Shown in pieces: positions 23,580 through 31,849 of a stretch of DNA of 64,000 bases (position 1 is the first letter of the stretch; the number at the start of each line of letters is the position of its first letter). A program made the position numbers and the translations under genes. This DNA comes from 40-80 sp040394775 (GTDB taxonomy: Bacteria > Bacteroidota > Bacteroidia > Flavobacteriales_D > Crocinitomicaceae), in NCBI GenBank assembly GCA_040394775.1, contig JBEBRN010000006.1, forward strand, positions 1 to 64,000, in the 5' to 3' direction. The notes beneath the pieces are model-generated. The model ran no database searches. It was not told the DNA's origin and saw nothing but the letters and a program-made list of their open reading frames with translations.

Positions 23580-24293
23580 TTATTCAATTTCAATTGCATT
23601 TAAAACATCGAAAAATGTCCAAAATGCGGACATCAAAACAAAACCAGCATTGAATACTTCCCTCAAATCTTCAGGAGACTGACTAATAATAGAGGAAAGA
23701 TGCTTAGTATCTTCCACATGATCTTCTTCCAATTCATCATGAGCAGTCACCCAAACGATATCTTCTTTATCAAGTAAATCTATATTTAATTGAACATTTT
23801 CTTTTATATAATCAAATATAGGTTGTACAATAATTTCATTAGCAATTGCTACACCTATACACGTATTAAAGTTATCTGAAAAGAAAAGATTTTTATACAC
23901 TTTTGTTAGTTCACTATACGCATCATTCAATTTAGCTTTATCAGACTCATTTGAGATTTTAACAAAAGGTGAAATTGAATTTAAAAATTTAGCGATGTGA
24001 AAAATATGAAGTTTTTCAGGATTCCCTCCTCCTAGTTCATCATAGAGTTGCGGAACTAGCGCACATCTAATTTCAAAATTGTTTGTCATTGAGATAGTTC
24101 GGGCTAAAAACCCAGTGATATCCAATTCTCTACCGTTTTCTAATATGAGATTGACGTATGCAATATTAAATCTTTTATCGTCGCTAAAAAAAGGATGAGA
24201 ATCAATTTCATTTTGTAAAAAGTAATCAACTATTTCAGTTCCATTTTTTACTTCATTTATTGGATCGAAAGGTATTTGAGTGACATTTTTCAT
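23580..24293 (-). CDS. Heme-oxygenase-like diiron oxidase (HDO, iron-containing redox family)
   Basis: The 237-aa all-helical protein has a metal-ligand set Glu86 and His96 (YDELGGG..., E-x9-H), Glu153 (ANEIIVQP), and His185-Glu189-His192 (HDELEEDH). The E-x9-H and H-x3-E-x2-H spacings agree with what I recall for SznF/UndA/BesC-type heme-oxygenase-like diiron enzymes. They carry out O2-dependent decarboxylation, fragmentation or N-oxygenation of fatty or amino acids. The start overlaps the UbiA-family stop by 4 nt. The substrate may be ACP-bound. A TenA-type non-redox role is less likely given the full ligand set. Confidence 0.8.
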   Translation of the reverse strand: MKNVTQIPFDPINEVKNGTEIVDYFLQNEIDSHPFFSDDKRFNIAYVNLILENGRELDITGFLARTISMTNNFEIRCALVPQLYDELGGGNPEKLHIFHIAKFLNSISPFVKISNESDKAKLNDAYSELTKVYKNLFFSDNFNTCIGVAIANEIIVQPIFDYIKENVQLNIDLLDKEDIVWVTAHDELEEDHVEDTKHLSSIISQSPEDLREVFNAGFVLMSAFWTFFDVLNAIEIE

Positions 24294-25201
24294 AATATGA
24301 ATTTGATGTAAATGGTAGTCAATAGAATATAAACTCTACCAAAGTTAAAAATTAAATCAGGAACTTTGTACGTTTGAGATTTCAAATAGAGCCTTTTATA
24401 AGATACAACGGATAAAAACAATAAAATAAGTATAGCAACTGGTAAAAATGAAATTGATATTATTGAAGTGTCCATTCCACGAAAAAGCATTCCTAGAATA
24501 ATTAATAAGCTCAATAATGCCATTGCAATTGAAACAAAAGTTGTTTTTTCTCTTCCTAATTTAGCTGCAAGAGTATTTAGTCTTTGACTTTTTTCCGCTT
24601 TTTGATCAATCGAACTTTCAAATAAAAAGAGTGCGTATTCTGATAATGAAATTCCAATAAAAACTGGTAACCATTGATAAAAATCACTGAAAGAGCCATT
24701 TATAAAAAAACCTGCTGCCCATAAGGATATATATCCAACCATTAATATTATAAAATGGCCTAACCAATGAACCTTAAGTCGCTTATTTTGTGGAGTCGAT
24801 GACAAGAAATTATATGAATACAATATGGCAACCACTGTAAATATTAATATCATCAGACCTGAAATGAAATAAGCACTTATTAAAAAGAGAAAAACGATTA
24901 AAAGTGTTATTAATATTTCAATAAACAACGCAGATTTCATTACTCGTTTATTGGATGACAACATTTTATATAAATGAGGTTTTTCAATTAAGTCTAATTC
25001 CCTATCTGTAATAATGTTTAAGTGGGTCATAAAAGCGGAAGAAAAGGCAATACCAATAATACCAATTAATAAATAGAAGGCATTCCCGCCGCCGCCTATT
25101 ACTGAGCCACTTAAGAAAATAAAAAGTAAAGGCAAGTTTTTCCACAATCTTGCTGCTGAAATAACATTTAGAATATCAGGAAAGATTTTCATCTTATACA
25201 T
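24290..25201 (-). CDS. UbiA-superfamily membrane prenyltransferase-like protein
   Basis: The 303-aa protein has about eight or nine transmembrane helices. The first Asp-rich motif is NIITDRELD (Asn62, Asp66, Asp70). The second is degenerate, ESSIDQKAEKSQRL, with Glu195 and Asp199. UbiA enzymes prenylate aromatic or other acceptors at the membrane, and some have become terpene cyclases. The Glu in the second motif suggests altered Mg-diphosphate binding. It overlaps the cyclase-like gene upstream and the diiron gene downstream. Confidence 0.78.
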   Translation of the reverse strand: MYKMKIFPDILNVISAARLWKNLPLLFIFLSGSVIGGGGNAFYLLIGIIGIAFSSAFMTHLNIITDRELDLIEKPHLYKMLSSNKRVMKSALFIEILITLLIVFLFLISAYFISGLMILIFTVVAILYSYNFLSSTPQNKRLKVHWLGHFIILMVGYISLWAAGFFINGSFSDFYQWLPVFIGISLSEYALFLFESSIDQKAEKSQRLNTLAAKLGREKTTFVSIAMALLSLLIILGMLFRGMDTSIISISFLPVAILILLFLSVVSYKRLYLKSQTYKVPDLIFNFGRVYILLTTIYIKFIL

Positions 25202-26909
25202 AATTCACTAAAGAATAGTTTGCTAAGTAATCTTCGATAGTTGAGCACGAATATCTTGAAGGGCTATTTATAGAAACATAATCATTTAAACCTTTATTTA
25301 TATCAATTGTAACATTGTCCGTTGGAATATTTAAGCTCAAAGTAACGACAGACAAATAAACCATTTCATGTACATCTTTGTATAAATAAATAGCCAATTC
25401 CTTATTGTTTACATCCACTTTTCTTCCTTCTTTATTCGTATCCATTATCAAACTTGAATAAAACGGAATAGGTTGACTTTCTTTGGGATTTCTATAGTTA
25501 TTCAATACGTACAATTGAAGTGCGTAAATCAAACTACTTTCACATCCTAATTCCTTAAGTGCCATAATACCACATGCAGTTGAAAAAACTTTATCAAAAG
25601 TCCCCAATGAGAAGTCGCTGTTTACGGACGATAATATAGATTCTATTAATTGTTTTTTAATTTTACCTGACGGATCAGAAACGGATAATCCTTTTGCATA
25701 TAACCAATCTACAAAGTAGGGATTGGTGAAGTACAAACCAGAGCGTTTTTCAATGTTTTCATTTACATAATCTACTAATTCATCTTCTACTTCTAAATTA
25801 TGGCGTTTCATAAGACTTAAAATGAGAGCCGAAATACTAATATCAGGTTGACACCAATGATCTTTTTCAGGTACATATTGCATATCTCCTTTTTTAGGTA
25901 AAATAGCATCTGTTTGAGGAAGATATGCTTTTGTTTCCTCATCTTGAAACTTCTTTAAAATAGATGTCGCTTCTTCATCATATAAGTTCATGATTACTAG
26001 AGCAGAATCTATTGAAGTTTCTAGATCATCTTTTTCAAATGTCCACAATCCTCTTAATTTATCGCCCTCTAATGACTTTCTATATTCGTTGACAATAGTA
26101 TCATCCTTCAGACATTGAGACAATGCTCCGTATAGGAATCCCTTTGGAACCACATCTCCCATTTGAAAAGAAGGTTCTCCAAATGGCTGTAAAACTTCCA
26201 TCTTCAGTTGTGACGCCATAGATTTTATCGCCAAATCTTTTAATCTATCGGCAAGCTGAATTCTCTCAAATTGAATTCTTTTCTTTCCTGCTTGCAGTAT
26301 TCCTTCCGCTAATACTGAATTGATATTTCCGTGTAAGAAGAAAAATAGATTACAATTATCCGTTCTTGAAAAATCAGCTAAAATACCTGAAGAAATATGT
26401 TTTGAAAGTGTATTTTCATAGGTAGTCAGGAATTCTCCATTTATATACTCTCCAGACACATACCTAATACCTACTGCTTGGAGAAAATCATAATATTTCT
26501 CGTTAGGAGCTTTTGTAAAAACACTTTTTGCAATAGCTACTCTTTCTTTAAATTGGATATACAAAACTACTTTCCCGTATTCAGGATAATCACCTGTCGC
26601 AAAACTATCCGCTAAATCCAAATCAAATAATACTAATTTACTTGCATATACATCATATAATCCACCTTTATTAAATATGTGATCTTCAAGTGTCTCGCCA
26701 TCTGTAAACAGATTTTTTTCATGATTGTATAAGAATCTTCCATTACTCGTTAAAATGACAAAATCATAATTATCCACGTCAGTATCTATATTTAAAAAAT
26801 ACATATCGATAATTGTCTGTTTGTCAGCAAATCTTTTAATTGAACAAATCCGAAACATAACCATCCATTCTAAATCGGAAGGCAATTGATGTACTATTTT
26901 TTCAACCAT
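25194..26909 (-). CDS. Alpha-toroid protein, squalene-cyclase/prenyltransferase-repeat-like
   Basis: About 571 aa from ATG 26909 (MVEKIVHQ). The reading frame continues 22 codons further, but those codons include the -7 promoter element. The N-terminal half is not recognised. The C-terminal half (from about 290) has paired helices with repeats of the kind GLWTFEKDDLETSIDSALVI, DHWCQPDISISALILSLM and DKVFSTACGIMALKELG, typical of the alpha/alpha toroid of squalene-hopene-cyclase and protein prenyltransferase relatives. I see no DxDD motif, so cyclase activity is not assured. First gene of the six-gene operon, overlapping UbiA by 8 nt. Confidence 0.55.
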   Translation of the reverse strand: MVEKIVHQLPSDLEWMVMFRICSIKRFADKQTIIDMYFLNIDTDVDNYDFVILTSNGRFLYNHEKNLFTDGETLEDHIFNKGGLYDVYASKLVLFDLDLADSFATGDYPEYGKVVLYIQFKERVAIAKSVFTKAPNEKYYDFLQAVGIRYVSGEYINGEFLTTYENTLSKHISSGILADFSRTDNCNLFFFLHGNINSVLAEGILQAGKKRIQFERIQLADRLKDLAIKSMASQLKMEVLQPFGEPSFQMGDVVPKGFLYGALSQCLKDDTIVNEYRKSLEGDKLRGLWTFEKDDLETSIDSALVIMNLYDEEATSILKKFQDEETKAYLPQTDAILPKKGDMQYVPEKDHWCQPDISISALILSLMKRHNLEVEDELVDYVNENIEKRSGLYFTNPYFVDWLYAKGLSVSDPSGKIKKQLIESILSSVNSDFSLGTFDKVFSTACGIMALKELGCESSLIYALQLYVLNNYRNPKESQPIPFYSSLIMDTNKEGRKVDVNNKELAIYLYKDVHEMVYLSVVTLSLNIPTDNVTIDINKGLNDYVSINSPSRYSCSTIEDYLANYSLVNYV

Positions 26910-26935
26910 ATTGTTTTTTTGTTTAGAAAGACTAA

Positions 26936-26943
26936 CAAAACTA
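26936..26943 (-). promoter_or_regulatory. -7 element TAGTTTTG for the six-gene operon
   Basis: A perfect TAnnTTTG lies 26 nt upstream of the ATG at 26909 and inside the longer reading frame, which supports the shorter start. It is one arm of a divergent promoter region with 27028-27035. Confidence 0.5.
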
Positions 26944-27027
26944 ATAATAATTTTGTGTAAGTAATAACTATACAAGAACCTAATGAGTATTTTATGAAGT
27001 AAGATAAACGATATCTGAATATTTAAT

Positions 27028-27035
27028 TAACTTTG
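27028..27035 (+). promoter_or_regulatory. -7 element TAACTTTG for the TauD-like gene
   Basis: A perfect TAnnTTTG lies 21 nt upstream of ATG 27057. It is divergent from the minus-strand operon promoter 84 nt away, so the two transcription units could share control. Confidence 0.5.
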
Positions 27036-27056
27036 GTTGCACATTAGACTAGAATT

Positions 27057-27845
27057 ATGGAATTTATTAAAGAAGTAGATTATAGCCCAGAAATAGCCAA
27101 TAATATTAATTCATTAATTGGTGAATCTAAGGTCATCGTAATAAGAAATGTTTCAGATGATATCGACTTGAATAAATACTACACGGATTTAGGTCATCAA
27201 TTAGGTTTTTTATTAAAAAAAGATGTCGATCCTATAAATAGAAAAATAATACATGATTCTTGGACAACAATAAGATTTGACGAAAGATATATTGAACAAA
27301 CATATAAGCATAGTAATAAACATCAACCTTTACATACCGACTATTGCAATGCTAGTATTGACTTATCATTAGTACTACTAATTTGTCAAGAGGCTGCTCC
27401 TGTAGGAGGAGCTACTTTTTTCATAGATGGAGATCAGTTAGTTTCAATTATTAAAGAATATAATCCTGAATTATATCAATTGTTGTGCTCACAGGAAGTT
27501 ATTTTTGGATTTTCCTCTCCTATTTTTAGAAATACAGCTAAAATAATTGACTATGATTCTAATGATGAATTACTTCTCAATTGGAATTATGCAGTTGTCT
27601 CACCCGATAACAGTGAAAACGTGTTGAAAATGTGTACTATATTTCATGAATTTCTCGAAGAACACATCGTAAATGGAGGGTTAACAACTAAAGTTTATCT
27701 AAAGAAAAATGAAGGTGTTATATTTAGAGACAAAAAAGTACTTCATGGTCGAGATGCATTCCTAGGAAATCGTTTTTTATTAAAGGGTGCCATTGCAACG
27801 AGCAATATCGAATATGTGAAAAAAGTAATGTCACAGATACGCTAG
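27057..27845 (+). CDS. TauD/TfdA-family Fe(II)/2-oxoglutarate dioxygenase
   Basis: The 262-aa protein has a complete facial triad: HTD (His93, Asp95) in QPLHTDYCNAS, distal His230 in KVLHGRDAF, and Arg239 as probable 2OG anchor. PVGGATFFIDGDQL after the first motif is typical of TauD-type hydroxylases. It hydroxylates or desaturates a small molecule, cytosolic. It is divergently transcribed from the ACP/HDO operon and may act on its product, but it is followed at 13 nt by a glycosyltransferase. Confidence 0.85.
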   Translation: MEFIKEVDYSPEIANNINSLIGESKVIVIRNVSDDIDLNKYYTDLGHQLGFLLKKDVDPINRKIIHDSWTTIRFDERYIEQTYKHSNKHQPLHTDYCNASIDLSLVLLICQEAAPVGGATFFIDGDQLVSIIKEYNPELYQLLCSQEVIFGFSSPIFRNTAKIIDYDSNDELLLNWNYAVVSPDNSENVLKMCTIFHEFLEEHIVNGGLTTKVYLKKNEGVIFRDKKVLHGRDAFLGNRFLLKGAIATSNIEYVKKVMSQIR

Positions 27846-27858
27846 TATATAAATAATT

Positions 27859-28782
27859 ATGACTCTTGTTAGTATTGTAATCTTAGCATATAATCATCAG
27901 AATTATATTGAACAAGCTGTAACTAGTGTAACAAATCAAATTATAGATTTCCCTTATGAGATTTTAATTTGCTATACGAAATCTAATGATCACACTGAAG
28001 AAAGCATCCAATCATTATCTAAAAAACATTCAGCAATTAAACTTATTTATTTAGATTCAAGTAAATCTTTTGCCGAAAACACTTTAGAAATGACTAAATG
28101 TACTAAAGGAAAATATTTCATCATAATGGATGGTGATGATTATTGGGTTGATAATTATAAACTTCAAAAACAAGTTGATTTTTTAGAACAAAACACAGAA
28201 TACAATGGTGTTTTTCATGATGTGTCAATTATCAATCAAGCTGATGATAAGAATAAAAATGAACAATTGAATTACTATTCTCAGTTTAAATCATATTCAC
28301 AATTTAATACCTATAAAAGTGATTATTATCCTTGGGACGCTGTTAATCGAATAGTCATTCCTCCTGGAAGTTTACTTTTCAGAACAAATAAGTTGATAGA
28401 GAACTTAGATAATTTAACATTAATAAACTTTAGTGGTGGATGGATGATAACGCTCTATATATTGAAAAATTCTAAGTTCAAATATATAAATGAACAATGG
28501 TCAGTTTACAGAAATCATACGAAAGGAATTACGAAACGAAAATCGCATGACTTATTTATACTTTCGAATATTCACGTTTTAAAAATACTTTTAAAAGATG
28601 ACTATTATATTGGAATAAAATGGGATATTCATAAATCAATATCACAGGAATATCACTATTTAATCACCTCAAATAGTGTGCAATCCAAGAAGAAAAAGAT
28701 GAAATATCTGTTGTTGTCCAACTATTATTATTTAAAATTTGTTTTTGCACAACTTAAAAGAATAAGGAATGGTGATACCTAA
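27859..28782 (+). CDS. GT2-family glycosyltransferase, paralogue A
   Basis: The 307-aa protein begins directly with a GT-A fold: SIVILAYNHQNYIEQAV and MDGDDYWVDNYKL as the DxD-type site. A C-terminal YINEQWSVYRNH and WDIHKSISQEYHYL are shared almost position by position with the GT2 at 30926. Both belong to the sugar transferases of O-antigen and capsule loci. No membrane anchor is seen apart from weak C-terminal hydrophobicity. The acceptor is unknown. Confidence 0.87.
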   Translation: MTLVSIVILAYNHQNYIEQAVTSVTNQIIDFPYEILICYTKSNDHTEESIQSLSKKHSAIKLIYLDSSKSFAENTLEMTKCTKGKYFIIMDGDDYWVDNYKLQKQVDFLEQNTEYNGVFHDVSIINQADDKNKNEQLNYYSQFKSYSQFNTYKSDYYPWDAVNRIVIPPGSLLFRTNKLIENLDNLTLINFSGGWMITLYILKNSKFKYINEQWSVYRNHTKGITKRKSHDLFILSNIHVLKILLKDDYYIGIKWDIHKSISQEYHYLITSNSVQSKKKKMKYLLLSNYYYLKFVFAQLKRIRNGDT

Positions 28783-28877
28783 ATCCTTTATCAGAATATA
28801 ATTGTGTCATTTAATAAATTGAAATGTCGAAATTTTAATAGAATATTTCTTTTGACTTCTAACTCTACAACACGTCG

Positions 28878-28904
28878 TTTGAAACAGAAAAATTAGTAAT
28901 TTCG
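28878..28904 (+). promoter_or_regulatory. Possible degenerate promoter upstream of the second ABC ATPase
   Basis: TTTG (28878-28881) and TAATTTCG (28897-28904) match the arrangement before the 16872 gene. The leader of about 45 nt is partly conserved between the two, so the duplication included the upstream region. Confidence 0.3.
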
Positions 28905-28923
28905 AACTCAAACACATTACTGC

Positions 28924-30087
28924 GTGAAATCTGATAGCGCCATCAAGGTCGAAAATTTATCCAAAGTTTATCATCTCCGTCAATCTATGAAAGATAAAGA
29001 TGGTAAAAGTACCAATGAGCATTGGGCTTTAAGAAATGTTTCGTTTGAAATCAAAAAAGGTGAGAGTGTTGGAATTATAGGTCCCAATGGAAGTGGAAAA
29101 AGCACCTTGCTGAAAATTCTAGCAGGAGTGACCAAACCGACTTCAGGAAAAGTCAAGGTTCGGGGCAGAGTAGCGAGTATCTTAGACATTGGTGCTGGCT
29201 TTCATCCAGAATTGAGTGGAAAAGAAAATGTATTTCTAAATGGACAAATTCACGGTTTTACAAAGAACGAAATAGAAGATAAATTTGAAGAAATAGTCAC
29301 ATTTTCAGAAATTGAAGAGTTTATTAATGAACCAGTTAAAAATTACTCCAGTGGTATGTATCTGCGCTTAGCATTTAGCATTATGGCACATTTAGACTTT
29401 GATGTATATCTGTTCGATGAGGTCTTAGGAGTTGGAGATGCAGTATTTAGAGAGAAAAGTCAAAAAAAAATAAAACAATTAACAAATGAACAAGATAAAA
29501 CAGTTCTTCTAATTTCTCACAGTATCAATGAATTAGCAACAACTTGTAATTGGGTTTTTACTGCTAGTAATGGTTGTTTTTCAAATTTAAAAACCTTAAA
29601 TGAAAGTTTACTCACATATGGATTAAATGACTTCTTAAATAAAGAAATTCCAGATTTTATTGAGTATCTGAAAATACACACGAAAAACAAAGAGGGTCAA
29701 ATTCAGACTTTGTTTTTTAATAACGAACCAATTACTGTTGAAATTAAAAACGTTTTCAAAACGCAAGAAAATGTATCGAATATTGGTATTGTTCTCACTG
29801 ATCTATTAGGGAATTTGATTTTCAACATCAGTCCAATGCTAAGCTTAGAAGGAATAATTGAAATTGATTTTCTTAAAAACAACACCTTTATATTTGAAAT
29901 TCCATCTCTATATTTTAATGCTGGAAAATTTTTCATTGGCATTGCCTATTTTAAAGAAGATAAAATTATTACAGAAATCGACCGTGTTTTTTCATTTACT
30001 ATTCAAATGAATCCACTATTTATAAATAAATATAGACTAGGCGAAAACGGACCGCTAAAACCTATTCAAAATTGGATAATAAAATAG
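28924..30087 (+). CDS. Polysaccharide-type ABC transporter ATP-binding protein (Wzt-like), copy 2
   Basis: The 387-aa protein has a GTG start. Walker A GPNGSGKST is near residue 53, the signature is NYSSGMYLRLA, Walker B is VYLFDE, and the H-loop is LLISHS. The ATPase half is closely similar to the 16872 protein, but the C-terminal domain (about 230-387) is different, as expected if each recognises a different glycan end. No permease is adjacent. It sits between GT2 paralogue A and the NeuD-like gene, with a 211-nt AT-rich spacer after it in which I see nothing. Confidence 0.88.
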   Translation: MKSDSAIKVENLSKVYHLRQSMKDKDGKSTNEHWALRNVSFEIKKGESVGIIGPNGSGKSTLLKILAGVTKPTSGKVKVRGRVASILDIGAGFHPELSGKENVFLNGQIHGFTKNEIEDKFEEIVTFSEIEEFINEPVKNYSSGMYLRLAFSIMAHLDFDVYLFDEVLGVGDAVFREKSQKKIKQLTNEQDKTVLLISHSINELATTCNWVFTASNGCFSNLKTLNESLLTYGLNDFLNKEIPDFIEYLKIHTKNKEGQIQTLFFNNEPITVEIKNVFKTQENVSNIGIVLTDLLGNLIFNISPMLSLEGIIEIDFLKNNTFIFEIPSLYFNAGKFFIGIAYFKEDKIITEIDRVFSFTIQMNPLFINKYRLGENGPLKPIQNWIIK

Positions 30088-30298
30088 TAATCTCTTAAAG
30101 ATAATCATCTGATAAATCTTATTTTAATACAATATTATCTTAATTTATTAAACTATTCCATTATATATTAAACCACTAAAGTTGGCATAACACTATATCT
30201 ATCAAACATATACTCTATAGGTTTATTTAAAATCAATTCAAATTTATTCAATATGCAAAAATATAACCTATCTTTACTATGAATTTTAATTATTTATT

Positions 30299-30907
30299 AT
30301 GAAAATATTACTCGTAGGAAAATCAGGATTAGCAAAAGACTTAATTGATATTTTTCGATATGAAAATTATATTAGAGAAGTTACTATTTTCGATAATATA
30401 ATAGAAGAAAACAGTGATTTATTCTTCGATCGTTATAAAGTCATATCGAATATAGAAGAATTAAAAAACTACGCAAATAATTCCTCTTTCTATTTCATTA
30501 CTGCAGTAGGCTCTCCTAAAAAAAGAAAAGAAATATCAGAACAATTGGAATCTTTAGGAGGTGTTAATTTCTCCTATTTTTGTTCACAATCATTGATTAG
30601 TCAATTTTCTGATATTTCAGAAAGAGGCGTGATTATACAAATGAGTTGTCAAATTTCAAGTAGTGTAATCATTGAAGATGGTGTGTTTTTAAATGTACGG
30701 TGTATGGTTGGACATGATTGTCATATTGGAAAATACACCACATTATCTCCAGACGTTAAATTATTAGGAAATGTTAAAGTAGGTGAAAACTGTGTTTTAG
30801 CAACAGGAGTGACAGTAATGCCAAATGTTAAGATTGGTAACAATGTGAAAATAGGTATGAATAAACTCGTAACTGAAGATGTATTGGACGATACTATGCT
30901 TTTTTAG
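30299..30907 (+). CDS. NeuD/PglD-like sugar O-/N-acetyltransferase
   Basis: The 202-aa protein has an N-terminal PglD-type nucleotide-sugar-binding region (LLVGKSGLAKDLIDIF). It is followed by a left-handed beta-helix of hexapeptide repeats from about residue 100 (ISSSVIIEDGVFLN, GHDCHIGKYTTLSP, VKVGENCVLATGVTVMPNVKIG). It transfers an acetyl group from acetyl-CoA to a sugar. The His in GHDCHIG is a plausible catalytic base. It precedes GT2 paralogue B by about 18 nt. Confidence 0.85.
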   Translation: MKILLVGKSGLAKDLIDIFRYENYIREVTIFDNIIEENSDLFFDRYKVISNIEELKNYANNSSFYFITAVGSPKKRKEISEQLESLGGVNFSYFCSQSLISQFSDISERGVIIQMSCQISSSVIIEDGVFLNVRCMVGHDCHIGKYTTLSPDVKLLGNVKVGENCVLATGVTVMPNVKIGNNVKIGMNKLVTEDVLDDTMLF

Positions 30908-30925
30908 AAGAGTAAAAAGTTGAGT

Positions 30926-31849
30926 ATGAAGATGAAATCTTTAGAAATAAAAGTTAGTGTTTTGGTTTTTACGTATAATCAAGAAGATTTCATCGCTGAT
31001 GCTCTCAATAGTATCTTGAATCAAAAGGTGAATTTTCAATATGAAATTATTATTGCGGATGATGGATCTTCAGATACAACAATGGATATTGTACGAGATT
31101 TTGATCAAAGATTTCCAGGTAAAATTATTCAATTAGAGTCTAAAAAAAATGGTGTCTTAAATAATGTTATTAGAGTTTCATCAGTTATTAGAGGAGAATA
31201 TATTGCCCTTATAGATGGTGATGATTATTGGATAAATGAAAATAAACTACAAATACAGACCGATCTCTTAGATGACAAATCAGAATATAGTGCGGTCTTT
31301 CATGATGCGGAGATTCAGCATATTGGAGAAGCTGAAAAACTTTTATTTCATTCAAAAAAGGCGTATTCACAAGTATATAATTACCAACTCGAATTATTTC
31401 CTGCTGACATAATTAATAGAACAATACTTCCAACCGCATCAACGCTATTTAGAAAAAACGCCTTAATGCATTCAGACATTCAACTTATTAAAGATCCATT
31501 TTCGATTGATTGGAAATTGTTTTGCCTAATTATTAAAAATTCTAAGTTTTATTATATAAATGAAATTTGGAGTATCTACAGAAATCACAGCAGAGGAATA
31601 TCTAAGAATAGAAATGAAGATTTTCATTTTTCACACATCCGCTTTCTAAAAAGTCTTCTAAATGATTCATTTTACAAAAATTACAAATATGATTTATTCA
31701 AAGCAATTTCACATGAATATTCGATCATTTTAAATTCAAACAAGAACCACTATACTAAGAAAATATTTTGGCTATATTTAATCGCTGAACTCAATAAAAT
31801 TCGATTCTACAATAAAAAACTACATGAAATCAACAAAAACAATCTTTAA
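30926..31849 (+). CDS. GT2-family glycosyltransferase, paralogue B
   Basis: About 307 aa from ATG 30926; a TTG at 30920 or an ATG at 30932 are alternatives. It has VSVLVFTYNQEDFIADAL, IIIADDGSSD and LIDGDDYWINENKL motifs. It shares most of its length with the 27859 protein, including FHDAEI and SIYRNHSRGIS. The 3' end overlaps the next radical SAM gene by 26 nt. It is a sugar transferase of the glycan locus. Confidence 0.87.
   Translation: MKMKSLEIKVSVLVFTYNQEDFIADALNSILNQKVNFQYEIIIADDGSSDTTMDIVRDFDQRFPGKIIQLESKKNGVLNNVIRVSSVIRGEYIALIDGDDYWINENKLQIQTDLLDDKSEYSAVFHDAEIQHIGEAEKLLFHSKKAYSQVYNYQLELFPADIINRTILPTASTLFRKNALMHSDIQLIKDPFSIDWKLFCLIIKNSKFYYINEIWSIYRNHSRGISKNRNEDFHFSHIRFLKSLLNDSFYKNYKYDLFKAISHEYSIILNSNKNHYTKKIFWLYLIAELNKIRFYNKKLHEINKNNL

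Noticed and set aside
26910..26975. Longer start for the alpha-toroid gene
   Set aside because: The 22 extra codons contain a perfect TAnnTTTG promoter element.
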